Below, one piece after another: positions 1 through 9,401 of a stretch of DNA of 64,000 nt. Each line of letters opens with the position of its first letter. Positions within the stretch are counted from its first letter, which is position 1. The notes beneath the pieces were generated by a model. It was not told where the DNA came from. It made no database searches and saw only the letters and a program-made list of their open reading frames with translations. This stretch comes from Tritrichomonas musculus. Its lineage: Eukaryota > Parabasalia > Tritrichomonadida > Tritrichomonadidae. A program made the translations under genes and the position numbers. The DNA is taken from assembly GCA_039105265.1 (NCBI GenBank), contig JAPFFF010000004.1, positions 6,925,501 to 6,989,500 on the forward strand, in the 5' to 3' direction.

Positions 1-114
1 GGACAGAAGCATAAAGCAGCATTATTTTTATAAAGATTGTTTAATCAAGAGACCTTTTAAAACATTTTATTATACAAGTACATTCTTTTACAAATTGCTT
101 GATTATCTTTATAT

Positions 115-312
115 AAAAGGGGGTTTTCGAAAAAAATACTTTTTGCTTAAAAAATAAAGTTTTTCCGAAAAAACTACTTTTTTCAGAAAACGTTTTGAAT
201 GATTTTTGATCGTCTGGCCAAATAAATTCACAAAAATGTTTCCAAAAAATCAACTTTTTTCTGAAAAAATGTATTTTTTTCGAAAAAAACTTTTTTTTTC
301 GAAAAACCCCTA
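115..312. repeat. Imperfect inverted repeat (foldback/MITE-like)
   Basis: Two arms of about 65-75 bases, roughly 119-192 and 247-310, are inverted copies of each other. Each begins with GGGGTTTTCGAAAAAAA at its outer edge and runs into a TTTTTTCAGAAAA block at its inner edge, around a centre of about 55 bases. This looks like a small foldback element. The arms are very low in complexity, so chance and slippage contribute to the match, and no clean target duplication is visible. A 70-codon frame runs across it on the minus strand but looks like by-product of the repeat. Confidence 0.35.
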
Positions 313-1179
313 AAGATTAGTTCCATAAGTAGCGTAAAAAAGCATATATTTTTCATTGTTTCTTGCAAAGTCTTTTATCTTGGTTATCTCAAATTCTGTT
401 TTAGCATAAATATATTATATTTTTTGTTTCATTATTTTCTTATTAGACAAAAAGTTTATTATTGAGTATTTATGAATTGAAGAAATCATAAGAATGTTAA
501 TATATATAAAAGAACTTCGATTTGAAAGATACAAACTAAATAAAATTGGGGCCTATTTTGAATTATGTTTGAAATTAAGAATCATTATTTTTCAATAGTG
601 ATTCGTGACAAATTTAAAAAAATTTCTTTGTTGATCCGTGACATTCATTATTTCTTCATTTATATATTTATTTCTAATTTATTATTTAGAACATGTGCTG
701 TTTCTCTATTATTAAAATCAATTTAATTCATTATTTAAAAAATTTATAATTATCAAAATTCTATAATATAAATAAAAAACATTAGATATTTACTTAAAAC
801 CCTCTCCAAATTTAATTTGATAAATAAAAATTTCGGAAAATAAAACGAAAAATATGTAATAATAATATTTTATATTTTAATGTTTTTCTTTTAAATTCTT
901 AAAATTTATATTATTTTATCATAGGACAATTTTGAAATCATATTGCATTTTATATATGAAAGTGTGAAATTAATAAATTTAAAACACATATTGGGAAATA
1001 TTTTTCCTAAATTTTATCAATGAAAATCTTTTTTTGCGAAATAAGATCATTCCTATCTTGCCTTGCATTACACCAAAATTGTAGTTTCTTTTTTTTGATA
1101 GAGATAAAAAATAAACTTAACAAAAATAAAAATAATCTAAACAATTTTTTTTAACTGTAAAAAACTTGAATTTAGTTTC
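313..1179. other. AT-rich intergenic stretch, nothing seen
   Basis: No open frame with coding character, no RNA gene and no clear repeat. It includes the 5' flank of the surface-protein gene that follows. Confidence 0.5.
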
Positions 1180-3693
1180 ATGCTTCAAATTTTATTAACT
1201 CTGATTTCTGTAAACTATGTAACATTTGATAAAAATAACAAAAAGAAATATAGCTTTGTTGGCAAAGGTGAAGAAATATATTTAAAAAGAGGATTTTATC
1301 ATATTAGTATATATGGAGCTCAAGGGGGATATGGATATGGGGATGGGAAAAAAAGTGGGAATGGAGGCAAAGGGATGCACATTACGGCTGATTTTTACAT
1401 TACAAAGGAAACATCACAAATATATTATGCCTTTGTTGGTGAAGCTGGGGTACCAAATGATTCTGATCCTGGAACAATTACAGGCCCAAATAGAGGAGGC
1501 TATAACGGAGGAGGATCAGGTGGGGCTGATCCAGGTGATGATGATGCATCTGGTGGAGGTGGAGGTGCCACTGACATTCGTACAAAAAAAAATGATGTTA
1601 AAACCCGATTAATTGTTGCATCAGGCGGATCAGGCGGTTCTTGGGATGTTGGAGCACCAGGTGGCGATATGTGTGGACTTTTTTATCCAGATTGGAATAA
1701 ACCGTTTCAATGCTCAGATTCAACAAACACAAATCCAACAGGAAGTAAAACATGTAGGAATACAAATGGCATTGGAGGTCGAGGTCTTGATCAAGTAGAT
1801 GGAACTCCATCAAGTGGAGGTGGAGGAGGTTGGTGTGGAGGAGATTCAACTCCTCATTTTACGACACATTTAAGACCTTTTGTTTCTGACAGTGGCTCTT
1901 CTTATGTAAAAAAATGTAATAACAATAATTTAAACGACGAATTATGTTTCTTCAATGTAGTAATGGATATTGATAAAGGAAAAGGCAATGGTATGATTGA
2001 AATAACAAGAAAATGGGAATGTAAAGATAGTAACTGTTTGTTCTGTAAAGATGCTGCAGATAAATGCGCCATTTGCAAAAAAGATTATTATAGATATAAC
2101 GGCGGATGCGTATCAACATGCCCTGCTAGCACAATTAATAATGGAACAGATTGCTTTGATTGTAATGAAGGTTGTGATGTTTGCGTTGGTTACACATATA
2201 TATGCACATCATGTAAAGCTGGCTATTATCTGTATCATTATGAATGCTTGAAAGTTTGTCCTAATACCACAACTGTACAAGGAAAAAATTGTGTTGATTG
2301 TGAAATACCTTGTTTTACATGCTCTGACACTGTAACTACATGCACTTATTGCATTGCTGGCTATTTTTTATACAATAACAGTTGCATTTCTGAATGCCCA
2401 AAAGGAACTTTTGCAAATGATATTTTATGTACTTTATGCAATGACGATTGCCAAAATTGTTCTGAATCAGCTGACTTTTGTTTTGAATGCAAAGAAAATT
2501 ATTATTTATTTAATCACAAATGTTATCAAAATTGTTCTGATCTTAATAATTATACAAATGAAGAATATTATGGAATTGATCATGAAGAACAAAAATGCCA
2601 AAAATGCAGTGATAGTAATTGTATTGATTGTTCTGATAATTATTCAATTTGTAATGAATGCAGACCTTTGTATTTTCTTGATGAAACTTCATATAATTGT
2701 ATTCATATTCCAACTAACGTGTTCTCTTATTCTAATCAATTTTCAAATTCTTTTTTGTTTTCTCTTTCATCTTCATTTTCAAATTCTTTTTTGTTTTCTT
2801 TTTCATCTTCATTTTCAAATTCTTTTTTGTTTTCTCTATCATCGACATTTTCAAATTCTTTTTTGTTTTCTTTTTCATCGACATTTTCAAATTCTTTTTT
2901 GTTTTCTCTTTCATCGACATTTTCATATTCAAAGGCATTTTCATCATCGATTATTTTTTCAAACTCAAACATTTTTGCCGAGTCAACTATTTTTACTTAT
3001 TCAATTTATTTCACAGAATCAAATTTATTTTCAAAATCACTTGAATTTTTAAAAACTTCTACGTTCAAATTTACAGAAAAATTTAGAGAGACGAATATAT
3101 TTTCTTTAACAGAAAAATTTTCTTTTTCAGAGCAATTTACATTATCACTAACATTTTCTAATTCCAATGTATTTACAGATTCAAATATTTTCACAGAATC
3201 AATGACATTTACAACACCTTTTTTTCATAAAACAACGTTGTCAAAAAGCATATCATTTTCATATATATTACAAAGATCTGTTTCTTTTTCGATTTCTCAA
3301 ACAATATCAGTAATTTATTCAATGACAATTATTAATAATCATATTTCACTTATTCAAACGAAATCTCTTTTTTTATATAATCATCCATACATTATTAATT
3401 ATTACTCTTTAGCAGCTATCCAATCATTTGTTATAATTGAAATACTACCTAAAAAAGGCATGACAAAAGAAATGTTGATTGCAATATGTTGCGGTTCGGC
3501 ATCTATTTTTTTCTTCGGTTTGGGATTGGTCATAATAATATACCAAAAATTTCATAAACAAAATGAATTTGATGATTATATTTTTTCCGATGAAGAAGAG
3601 AATTCTGATGCAAAAAACAAAAACATAAATGAAAATTTAGTCGAAAATCATAAATTAAGTTCTGATGATAGTGACATAGGCTTTTGGCTATAA
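1180..3693 (+). CDS. Type I surface protein: glycine-rich domain, furin-like Cys repeats, Phe/Ser stalk
   Basis: The 837-residue product starts with a short hydrophobic leader (about residues 1-14, weak as a signal peptide). Residues ~30-270 form a glycine-rich domain with GGGGG runs and the motif GGGGATDIR, resembling the glycine-rich domain of ALK/LTK receptors. Residues ~270-505 carry CxxC-type repeats of the furin/growth-factor-receptor kind (for example CxxCxAGYYLY). Residues ~520-740 are a low-complexity stalk of F-x-x-S hexads. One membrane span lies near 765-790, followed by an acidic cytoplasmic tail of ~45 residues. This order suggests a cell-surface adhesin or receptor with the glycine-rich head outside. 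Trichomonads have many proteins of this general design, but no ligand can be inferred. The ATG at 1180 is the first in frame. Confidence 0.85.
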   Translation: MLQILLTLISVNYVTFDKNNKKKYSFVGKGEEIYLKRGFYHISIYGAQGGYGYGDGKKSGNGGKGMHITADFYITKETSQIYYAFVGEAGVPNDSDPGTITGPNRGGYNGGGSGGADPGDDDASGGGGGATDIRTKKNDVKTRLIVASGGSGGSWDVGAPGGDMCGLFYPDWNKPFQCSDSTNTNPTGSKTCRNTNGIGGRGLDQVDGTPSSGGGGGWCGGDSTPHFTTHLRPFVSDSGSSYVKKCNNNNLNDELCFFNVVMDIDKGKGNGMIEITRKWECKDSNCLFCKDAADKCAICKKDYYRYNGGCVSTCPASTINNGTDCFDCNEGCDVCVGYTYICTSCKAGYYLYHYECLKVCPNTTTVQGKNCVDCEIPCFTCSDTVTTCTYCIAGYFLYNNSCISECPKGTFANDILCTLCNDDCQNCSESADFCFECKENYYLFNHKCYQNCSDLNNYTNEEYYGIDHEEQKCQKCSDSNCIDCSDNYSICNECRPLYFLDETSYNCIHIPTNVFSYSNQFSNSFLFSLSSSFSNSFLFSFSSSFSNSFLFSLSSTFSNSFLFSFSSTFSNSFLFSLSSTFSYSKAFSSSIIFSNSNIFAESTIFTYSIYFTESNLFSKSLEFLKTSTFKFTEKFRETNIFSLTEKFSFSEQFTLSLTFSNSNVFTDSNIFTESMTFTTPFFHKTTLSKSISFSYILQRSVSFSISQTISVIYSMTIINNHISLIQTKSLFLYNHPYIINYYSLAAIQSFVIIEILPKKGMTKEMLIAICCGSASIFFFGLGLVIIIYQKFHKQNEFDDYIFSDEEENSDAKNKNINENLVENHKLSSDDSDIGFWL
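2740..2919 (+). repeat. Five 36-bp tandem repeats (12-residue Phe/Ser units)
   Basis: Five near-identical 36-bp units encode FSNSFLFSLSSS, alternating L/F at position 9 and S/T at position 12. They sit at the start of a longer, more diverged F-x-x-S stalk in the surface-protein gene. The near identity at DNA level indicates recent expansion by slippage or unequal exchange. Confidence 0.9.
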
Positions 3694-4156
3694 ATAAATT
3701 ATAAGTCATCTTGACAATGTTTGCTATTCAAGACAATAAAAATATTAGATTTCAAGAATAACAACAATTCGGCAGAGGAGATTTATATTCATTGGTATTA
3801 CCAATCTGGCTAAAAAGTGACAGAGACCAACTGATGAAAGATATGATGAGTTCGAAAAAAGATAAACTACTTTCATTAAATCTGAATAATTCAATTTTTT
3901 TTAACTTTTTCAAATAGTATTTTATTTATTTAAAAACTAAAGCAAAACTACAATAAGAAGATGATTCATGGGCCTGCCATTAACCTTAAGACAATGATTT
4001 AAATTAATATGTTAAACAAAGATGGTAAAATACTATTTCTGAGTTCTAATCAAGTGTTAATTATCACAATTTTGTTACAAATCTACATAACTTCAATTAA
4101 TTAGGGCTTGTCTTTCCACCTTTGTAATAATAATATTATTTTAATTTAATTATTTG

Positions 4157-4192
<36 letters not shown>

Positions 4193-4719
4193 TAATCTCC
4201 AATATTAAAAAAAATAAGAATAATAAAAGTAGACACGCTTATTGATTCAAATGCAAATTTTAATGATAATGAGTTTGCCTGCAACATTAATTATAATACC
4301 ATTAGATTTTATGAAAAATTTGCTCGATAAAATAAACGTATGCAATTGTATAAAATTCCAGTACGTTAATTAACGTTTTACCGTAATTATAAATTTATAT
4401 TTTTTGTATTAAAAAAATTAAGAATATGACTTTTTTATATTGAAATATAATTTTAAATATTAAGATAATATTATATTTATCTTAAAGTACTATAATTCAT
4501 GCATAAACATAAATATAAATTATTTTTTTATAAGAAACATTTCAATATATTTTTTCTTTGTTATACTTTACTGATTACATTTATGTGTATTATTACAAGA
4601 TTTATCAAATTTATTATCTAATAATAATATTAAAAATACTAATTATTATGCTATATATTTAATAAATTATAAAATATTAGCAAATTTATTTTCAATGATT
4701 TGAAAAAATAATCAAAATA
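3694..4719. other. Intergenic, with a short open frame and an A33 run
   Basis: An open stretch of 51 codons (3762-3917, +) has coding-like composition (contains LVLPIWLKSDRD) but no start ATG at its head and no recognised family; it may be a relic. A run of 33 A lies at 4157-4189. The rest is AT-rich with nothing supported. Confidence 0.4.
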
Positions 4720-5472
4720 ATGATTGAACTACTTAAGATCCGATTACTCGATCCCCTTCTTAATAGAAGACCAACAATTGTAGTTTCCAATGATAAAAAG
4801 ATAGAATTATCCAAGTATCGACACGTTCAAGATGTTTCGGGAGATCATCTCAATATTAATATTAATTCTTTTTTGATCCCACCTATTGGAATGTCAAAAA
4901 ATGACTGGATAATTACCAATCTAGTTGATTTTTTAAAAAGAGTTGAACTTCTTTACTCATCATGTTCCTTGTTTTGCACTACAGATACTTGTCCATTATT
5001 TAATGCAGGTCCCAAATATATTTATTTTTGGTTAGATGATAATTCAAGAAATCCTGTTCAAATATCAGCTCCAGACTACTTTGCTGCTCTAAAAAGATTC
5101 ATCAAAAGAAATCTTAAAAATGAGTTATTGTTTCCCAATAATTCATCAGAAAATTTTTCTACAAAAGCAAATTACATTATTCAAGCATCATATAGAAGAT
5201 TATTTAGGGTTTTAGCTCATCTTTATATTTGTCATTTTGATGATCTTACAAAGTTATCCAAAGATAACTTAAACTTTTTTGAAGTCATGAACACAATTTT
5301 AATCCACTATACAAATATTACATTAATTAACAATATTTGTCAACCAGAAGATTTTGATGTTTTTGAACCAATATTTAGCAAAATGGATAATAATAGAAAT
5401 GAAAATACAAATCCAAATTTTCATTGTCCGTTATTTTCCATCAAATCAAAATCTGAATCTCTACAAAAATAA
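4720..5472 (+). CDS. Mob1/phocein family kinase activator
   Basis: This 250-residue protein has the full Mob1 fold signature. The core WIITNLVDFLKRVELLY is followed by FCTTDTCPLFNAGPKYIYFW, then a SAPDYF block and RLFRVLAHLYICHF. The four zinc ligands of the family are all present: C86, C91, H167 and H172, with the usual spacing. Mob proteins bind and activate NDR/LATS-type AGC kinases in Hippo, mitotic-exit and polarity pathways. Length is slightly above the usual ~215 residues because of a 20-residue polar tail. The gene lies alone between AT-rich spacers and the start ATG is unambiguous. Which Mob subfamily it belongs to cannot be settled by eye. Confidence 0.93.
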   Translation: MIELLKIRLLDPLLNRRPTIVVSNDKKIELSKYRHVQDVSGDHLNININSFLIPPIGMSKNDWIITNLVDFLKRVELLYSSCSLFCTTDTCPLFNAGPKYIYFWLDDNSRNPVQISAPDYFAALKRFIKRNLKNELLFPNNSSENFSTKANYIIQASYRRLFRVLAHLYICHFDDLTKLSKDNLNFFEVMNTILIHYTNITLINNICQPEDFDVFEPIFSKMDNNRNENTNPNFHCPLFSIKSKSESLQK

Positions 5473-5652
5473 TTTCATAAATTATTTTATTTTTTTAATT
5501 ATATATTTTAAATATATAGTAAGAATTGGCATATATATCAACATGGAAACAATTTTATAAATGCTAATTTTATAAAAATGGATTATTAATCAAATACTAT
5601 TGATTGTTTTTAATATCACAAAATAAGTTTAAGAGCATCAACTATTCTTTAG

Positions 5653-6000
5653 ATGACACTGCAAATTACTGACAAAGATGTTATATATGAATCCAACTCA
5701 TCACTCGAATCAAAAGAATCCTATGCATTTTACGAAATTTTAGGTCCAGAGAGACTTTTCCTTCCTCTATCATTAAAATAGGCATAGTACTGTTAATTTT
5801 AAGACATTAAAACACCAAATGGATCGAATTTCATGGACAATCTGTCACAACATCATTTAGAATAGTTTGATAATAGTTCGCTTAACTTTTTTTCCCACTC
5901 ATTGTTGACCAAGAACCAAGATTTAGAAAGCATAATACCACTTTTTTCCAAAAAAAATCAGATGATCACTTCAGATTTTTCATTTCAACCGTATAAATAA
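5653..6000 (+). pseudogene. Decayed open frame, family not recognised
   Basis: One reading frame stays coding-like for about 116 codons but is interrupted by several stops. Its pieces include the segments ESYAFYEILGPERLFLPLSL and KNQDLESIIPLFSKKNQM, and it ends at a TAA. Composition is richer in G+C than the flanks, as in the real genes here. No family is recognised. It directly follows the Mob1 gene and could be a duplicate relic of some local gene. Confidence 0.4.
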
Positions 6001-6596
6001 AAAAAGATTATGAAAAAATTTCCAGGAAAATGTAAATTAAATTATATCATAAGGTCCACAAATTTAAATGGTACAAAAAAAAAAAAACATGATTCACTCT
6101 TTTGATTTTTTTTTTTTTTTTTTTTTGAATGAAAAATGGTTACATTATTTAAGAGCCATTCCTTTTTGAATATTCCATCCCATAAAAAGTTCCATTTTCT
6201 TTTTAGGGAAGCCTGGGCTAGCATTTTTCCATTAAAGATAGAATCTTAAATAATCATATTCCAAGTGGAAATGGCGGAGTGTGATGAAAGATATTTTCAA
6301 TTCCAGCAAATGAAGAAAATTCGAGGGATAGAATTTTCCACCTCTTGAATTTATTTCAAAATAATAATGGGGCTTTTATTGAATATATTTATCATTTACA
6401 ATTTAATTAATTATCAAAAAAATTCTTCTTAGTGTGTATTAATCGAAAATAATACACACAGAAGCTTTACATGATTTTTTTAAATCAAAAAGCAAATATA
6501 AATGATGTTTTTTGTTATCTTTCATAACTCCTACAATTCATAATAATTATAAAAAGACCTACTATTTTATTTATACTATAAGACGCTGCTAAATAG
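6001..6596. other. Intergenic, possibly more decayed coding DNA
   Basis: Contains a poly-T run near 6109-6125 and two short overlapping coding-like frames around 6271-6402, none supported on its own. It also holds the 3' flank of the Myb gene on the minus strand. Confidence 0.3.
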
Positions 6597-7535
6597 TCAG
6601 ATAAATCCGACATAATCGTTATCAAAAATATCAATATTATTTTGCAAATTGAAGATATTTTCATTTTCTTTGAATATTTCATCAATTGCATCATTAGCAT
6701 TGACCTCTTCGTTAAATTCATTATTTTCCAACGATTTTTCATTACAATCTTTATTAACAATTTTATTTTCGCTTAAATTCTTTTTGTCAAGAATTTTTTC
6801 ATTGAGAGTCTCTTCTTTTTTCTCACTTTTTTGACGAAGAAAATAGTGCCAACGATTTTTTATAGAATTTGAGCTTCTTTTTGGCAGATAATTTTGGATT
6901 ATTGACCATTTTGAACCATTTTCATTATAAAGTTTTATCAATAATTCATCTTCTTCTTTTGTCCATTCACCGTTGAAAAACCCTGGAGTTAAATAATTAG
7001 AATATCTATCTCGACACTGTTTTGCAGTTCTTCCTTTAATGAATGATGCTATAGTTGTCCAATTTTTAGTTCCAAATATATTGACTAATTCTTTTATCTT
7101 ATCATCTTCTTCTTTTGTAAAATGAACTCTATTTATTTTTTTATCCGTATTAGGCTGCTTCTTGCCACTAGAATTTGCATCATCATTGGTTTTATCGGTT
7201 GATTTGAGATTCTTCAATTGTGAATAAAAAAGATTGTTGTTTGTTGGATCTGAAATGATTTTGGACATCTTGTTAAGTAATTTATCTTCATCATTCTGAG
7301 TTATGTTTAAAATGCTAACTTGATTAGATTTGTCTGGAAGGTTCATTGAATAATTTTTATTAGGACTGCTCATACAGATTGTTGCTAAGCAAGGCGTGTA
7401 AAAAAAGGCATCATTAGTGGAAAAATATGGATATGAAATAATAATTGGTAGAAATGCATTTTGGCTGACTTGGTTGCTGTTATTTTCGGTTTGGAATGAA
7501 TCTGAATTGAATCCTAATGCTGGAATTGATATCAT
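6597..7535 (-). CDS. Two-repeat Myb DNA-binding protein
   Basis: From the first in-frame ATG (complement of 7533-7535) the product is 312 residues. Two Myb repeats lie at about residues 136-182 and 188-235. The first begins HFTKEEDDKIKEL with Phe in place of the first Trp, and contains KNWTTIASFIKGRTAKQCRDRY. The second reads GEWTKEEDELLIKLY and continues KWSIIQNYLPKRSSNSIKNRW. These are the helix-turn-helix units of R2R3-type Myb proteins. The N-terminal 130 residues are low in motifs and the C-terminal ~75 residues are rich in Glu and Asn. Trichomonads have a large Myb family; some members regulate iron-responsive adhesin genes in T. vaginalis, but the targets of this one are unknown. Confidence 0.9.
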   Translation of the reverse strand: MISIPALGFNSDSFQTENNSNQVSQNAFLPIIISYPYFSTNDAFFYTPCLATICMSSPNKNYSMNLPDKSNQVSILNITQNDEDKLLNKMSKIISDPTNNNLFYSQLKNLKSTDKTNDDANSSGKKQPNTDKKINRVHFTKEEDDKIKELVNIFGTKNWTTIASFIKGRTAKQCRDRYSNYLTPGFFNGEWTKEEDELLIKLYNENGSKWSIIQNYLPKRSSNSIKNRWHYFLRQKSEKKEETLNEKILDKKNLSENKIVNKDCNEKSLENNEFNEEVNANDAIDEIFKENENIFNLQNNIDIFDNDYVGFI

Positions 7536-9401
7536 TTCAAAGGTTTTAAGAAACAACAATGCAACAAGAAAATAATTATAAACAATTTAAAAAGTTTCAC
7601 ATTTTAGCGGTTGAGACATTAGAAATGATTATATAAGAACTTTTTGAATTTGTTAAAAATCTATCAAACTTTTCATATCATCTCAATTATTATTATCAAA
7701 AATTCTAAAACGATTAAAAAGAACTTTTCATTACTTTTTGCTTTAGAAAAAACCAAAATTCTTTTTTCAGATAGGATCATTAGTCGTTTTTGCTAAATTA
7801 TTCATATAAAAACCTCAAGATCATCCATTCTTTTGACATTGAAATTTTTTATTAAAATGCTTAGAAATCTCATATTATCTCATATTATTCTGTTTGATTG
7901 TAAATGAAGTCACTTGATTTTGGAGTTATCAAAATTTTTAAAATATAATTTGAGATTTTAATAAATAAAAAACAAAATTTTCAAAAAAATAATTAAAATC
8001 TCAGTAGCAGAAGCAAAAAGTACAGACAATAATGAATGAAGTCATTTTATTTTGAAAAATAGATGAATAAAAATTAGTGTTAAAAAAAGAAAATTAAAGG
8101 ATTATATATTGATATCTTCATAAATTGTCATCAAACTTTAGTTAAAAAGTATATAAAAAATCTAAAAATACAAAATAATAATAATCTCCATATAGAAATT
8201 ATCTTGCTTTTTTTATTGCTATCCATGAAAACAATTAAAATATATCAATATATCTTTAATATATAAAAATATATTTCGAAGGTTATATTATCAAATTAAT
8301 TATTTATTAAATTAATAGAAATTGTATTTATATAATAAAATCGTATTATTTTCATAACTCATAAATTAAAACAGAATATTATATATATATATTTCTCTTT
8401 GAATAACTATTTAATATAAATTTTTTGATATATAAATTTCAAACAATAATTGAATTCATTTTCAATTATTCAATAATGAATTAATTAATGAATAGAGTAT
8501 TGAAATTTTTCAAAGCTATAACTTTTTTTTTCCTCAACCATTATTTTATTAAAATCTTCAATTTTTACCCAAATATTTGGATAATTAATATTTTCCCAAA
8601 GAAATGTTTTTTATGAAAATTTAAAATTGAATCTTTTTGAATTTTTTCAGAGCCATAACTTTCCTTAGCTACCAAAATTTTATAACATATAGAAATTGTA
8701 CAAATTGAATAAAATTCCAGCATTTCTTTTTGTTTTGTTTTGTTTTTTTAAAAAATTTATTTATTAATAAAAAACAAACTTTTTTAGAAATAATTATAAT
8801 TTATTTTCATTTTTTAAATTTATATATTTAAATACCATCATAGTTTTATAAGAATGATATATTATTATTCCTTAATTTCTTACTATTTTTAAAAAATTAT
8901 CCAAATATTATGATTTTTATTCAAATAAAAATTATTTAATTTCATTCGTATAAATGATTTTTTATCTATAATTCATAATATTGAACTATTTTCATGTTTT
9001 TTTTAGTAAAATATTTGATTTACATTCTATGAAAAAATTCAATACTATATCTGTAGCTAAAGATGTAATTTCAATTTTTTTTAACAGCATATATTTGGAA
9101 AATGCATAACTTTCGAATGTTATCCAGAGAAAGCACAACACATATTAACAAAATGCATTACTTTTTCGATGAATAAATATATTTTTTCTTGATCTTTACA
9201 ATATATAATATATTATATATATGTAAAAATAAACGAATGAAATAATGTTGACATTATATAATGATTATTGTGAAAATTGTATTTTTTATATAAATTAAAA
9301 AAATTGAATAATTTTCAATTAGAAAAACTTTTTGAGAATTTTTATATAAAGATCTTTAGAATTAAAAAATTCAAAATTATATGTTTATATTAAGCGATTT
9401 T
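7536..9401. other. Long AT-rich spacer, no gene seen
   Basis: About 1.9 kb between the Myb start and the end of the next minus-strand gene. No coding-like frame. Near-repeats of a segment reading TTTTTCAnAGCnATAACTTT occur at about 8498 and 8643, and CATAACTTT recurs near 9106. They may be relics of a repeat family. Confidence 0.45.

Noticed and set aside
41-253. 70-codon minus-strand frame at the left edge
   Set aside because: Composition is Phe/Lys/Ser-rich and follows the TTTTTCGAAAAA blocks of the foldback repeat.
2354-3052. 232-codon overlapping frame in the surface-protein gene
   Set aside because: It is an alternative frame of the furin-like and Phe/Ser repeat region and shows only Ile/Phe/Leu-rich low complexity.
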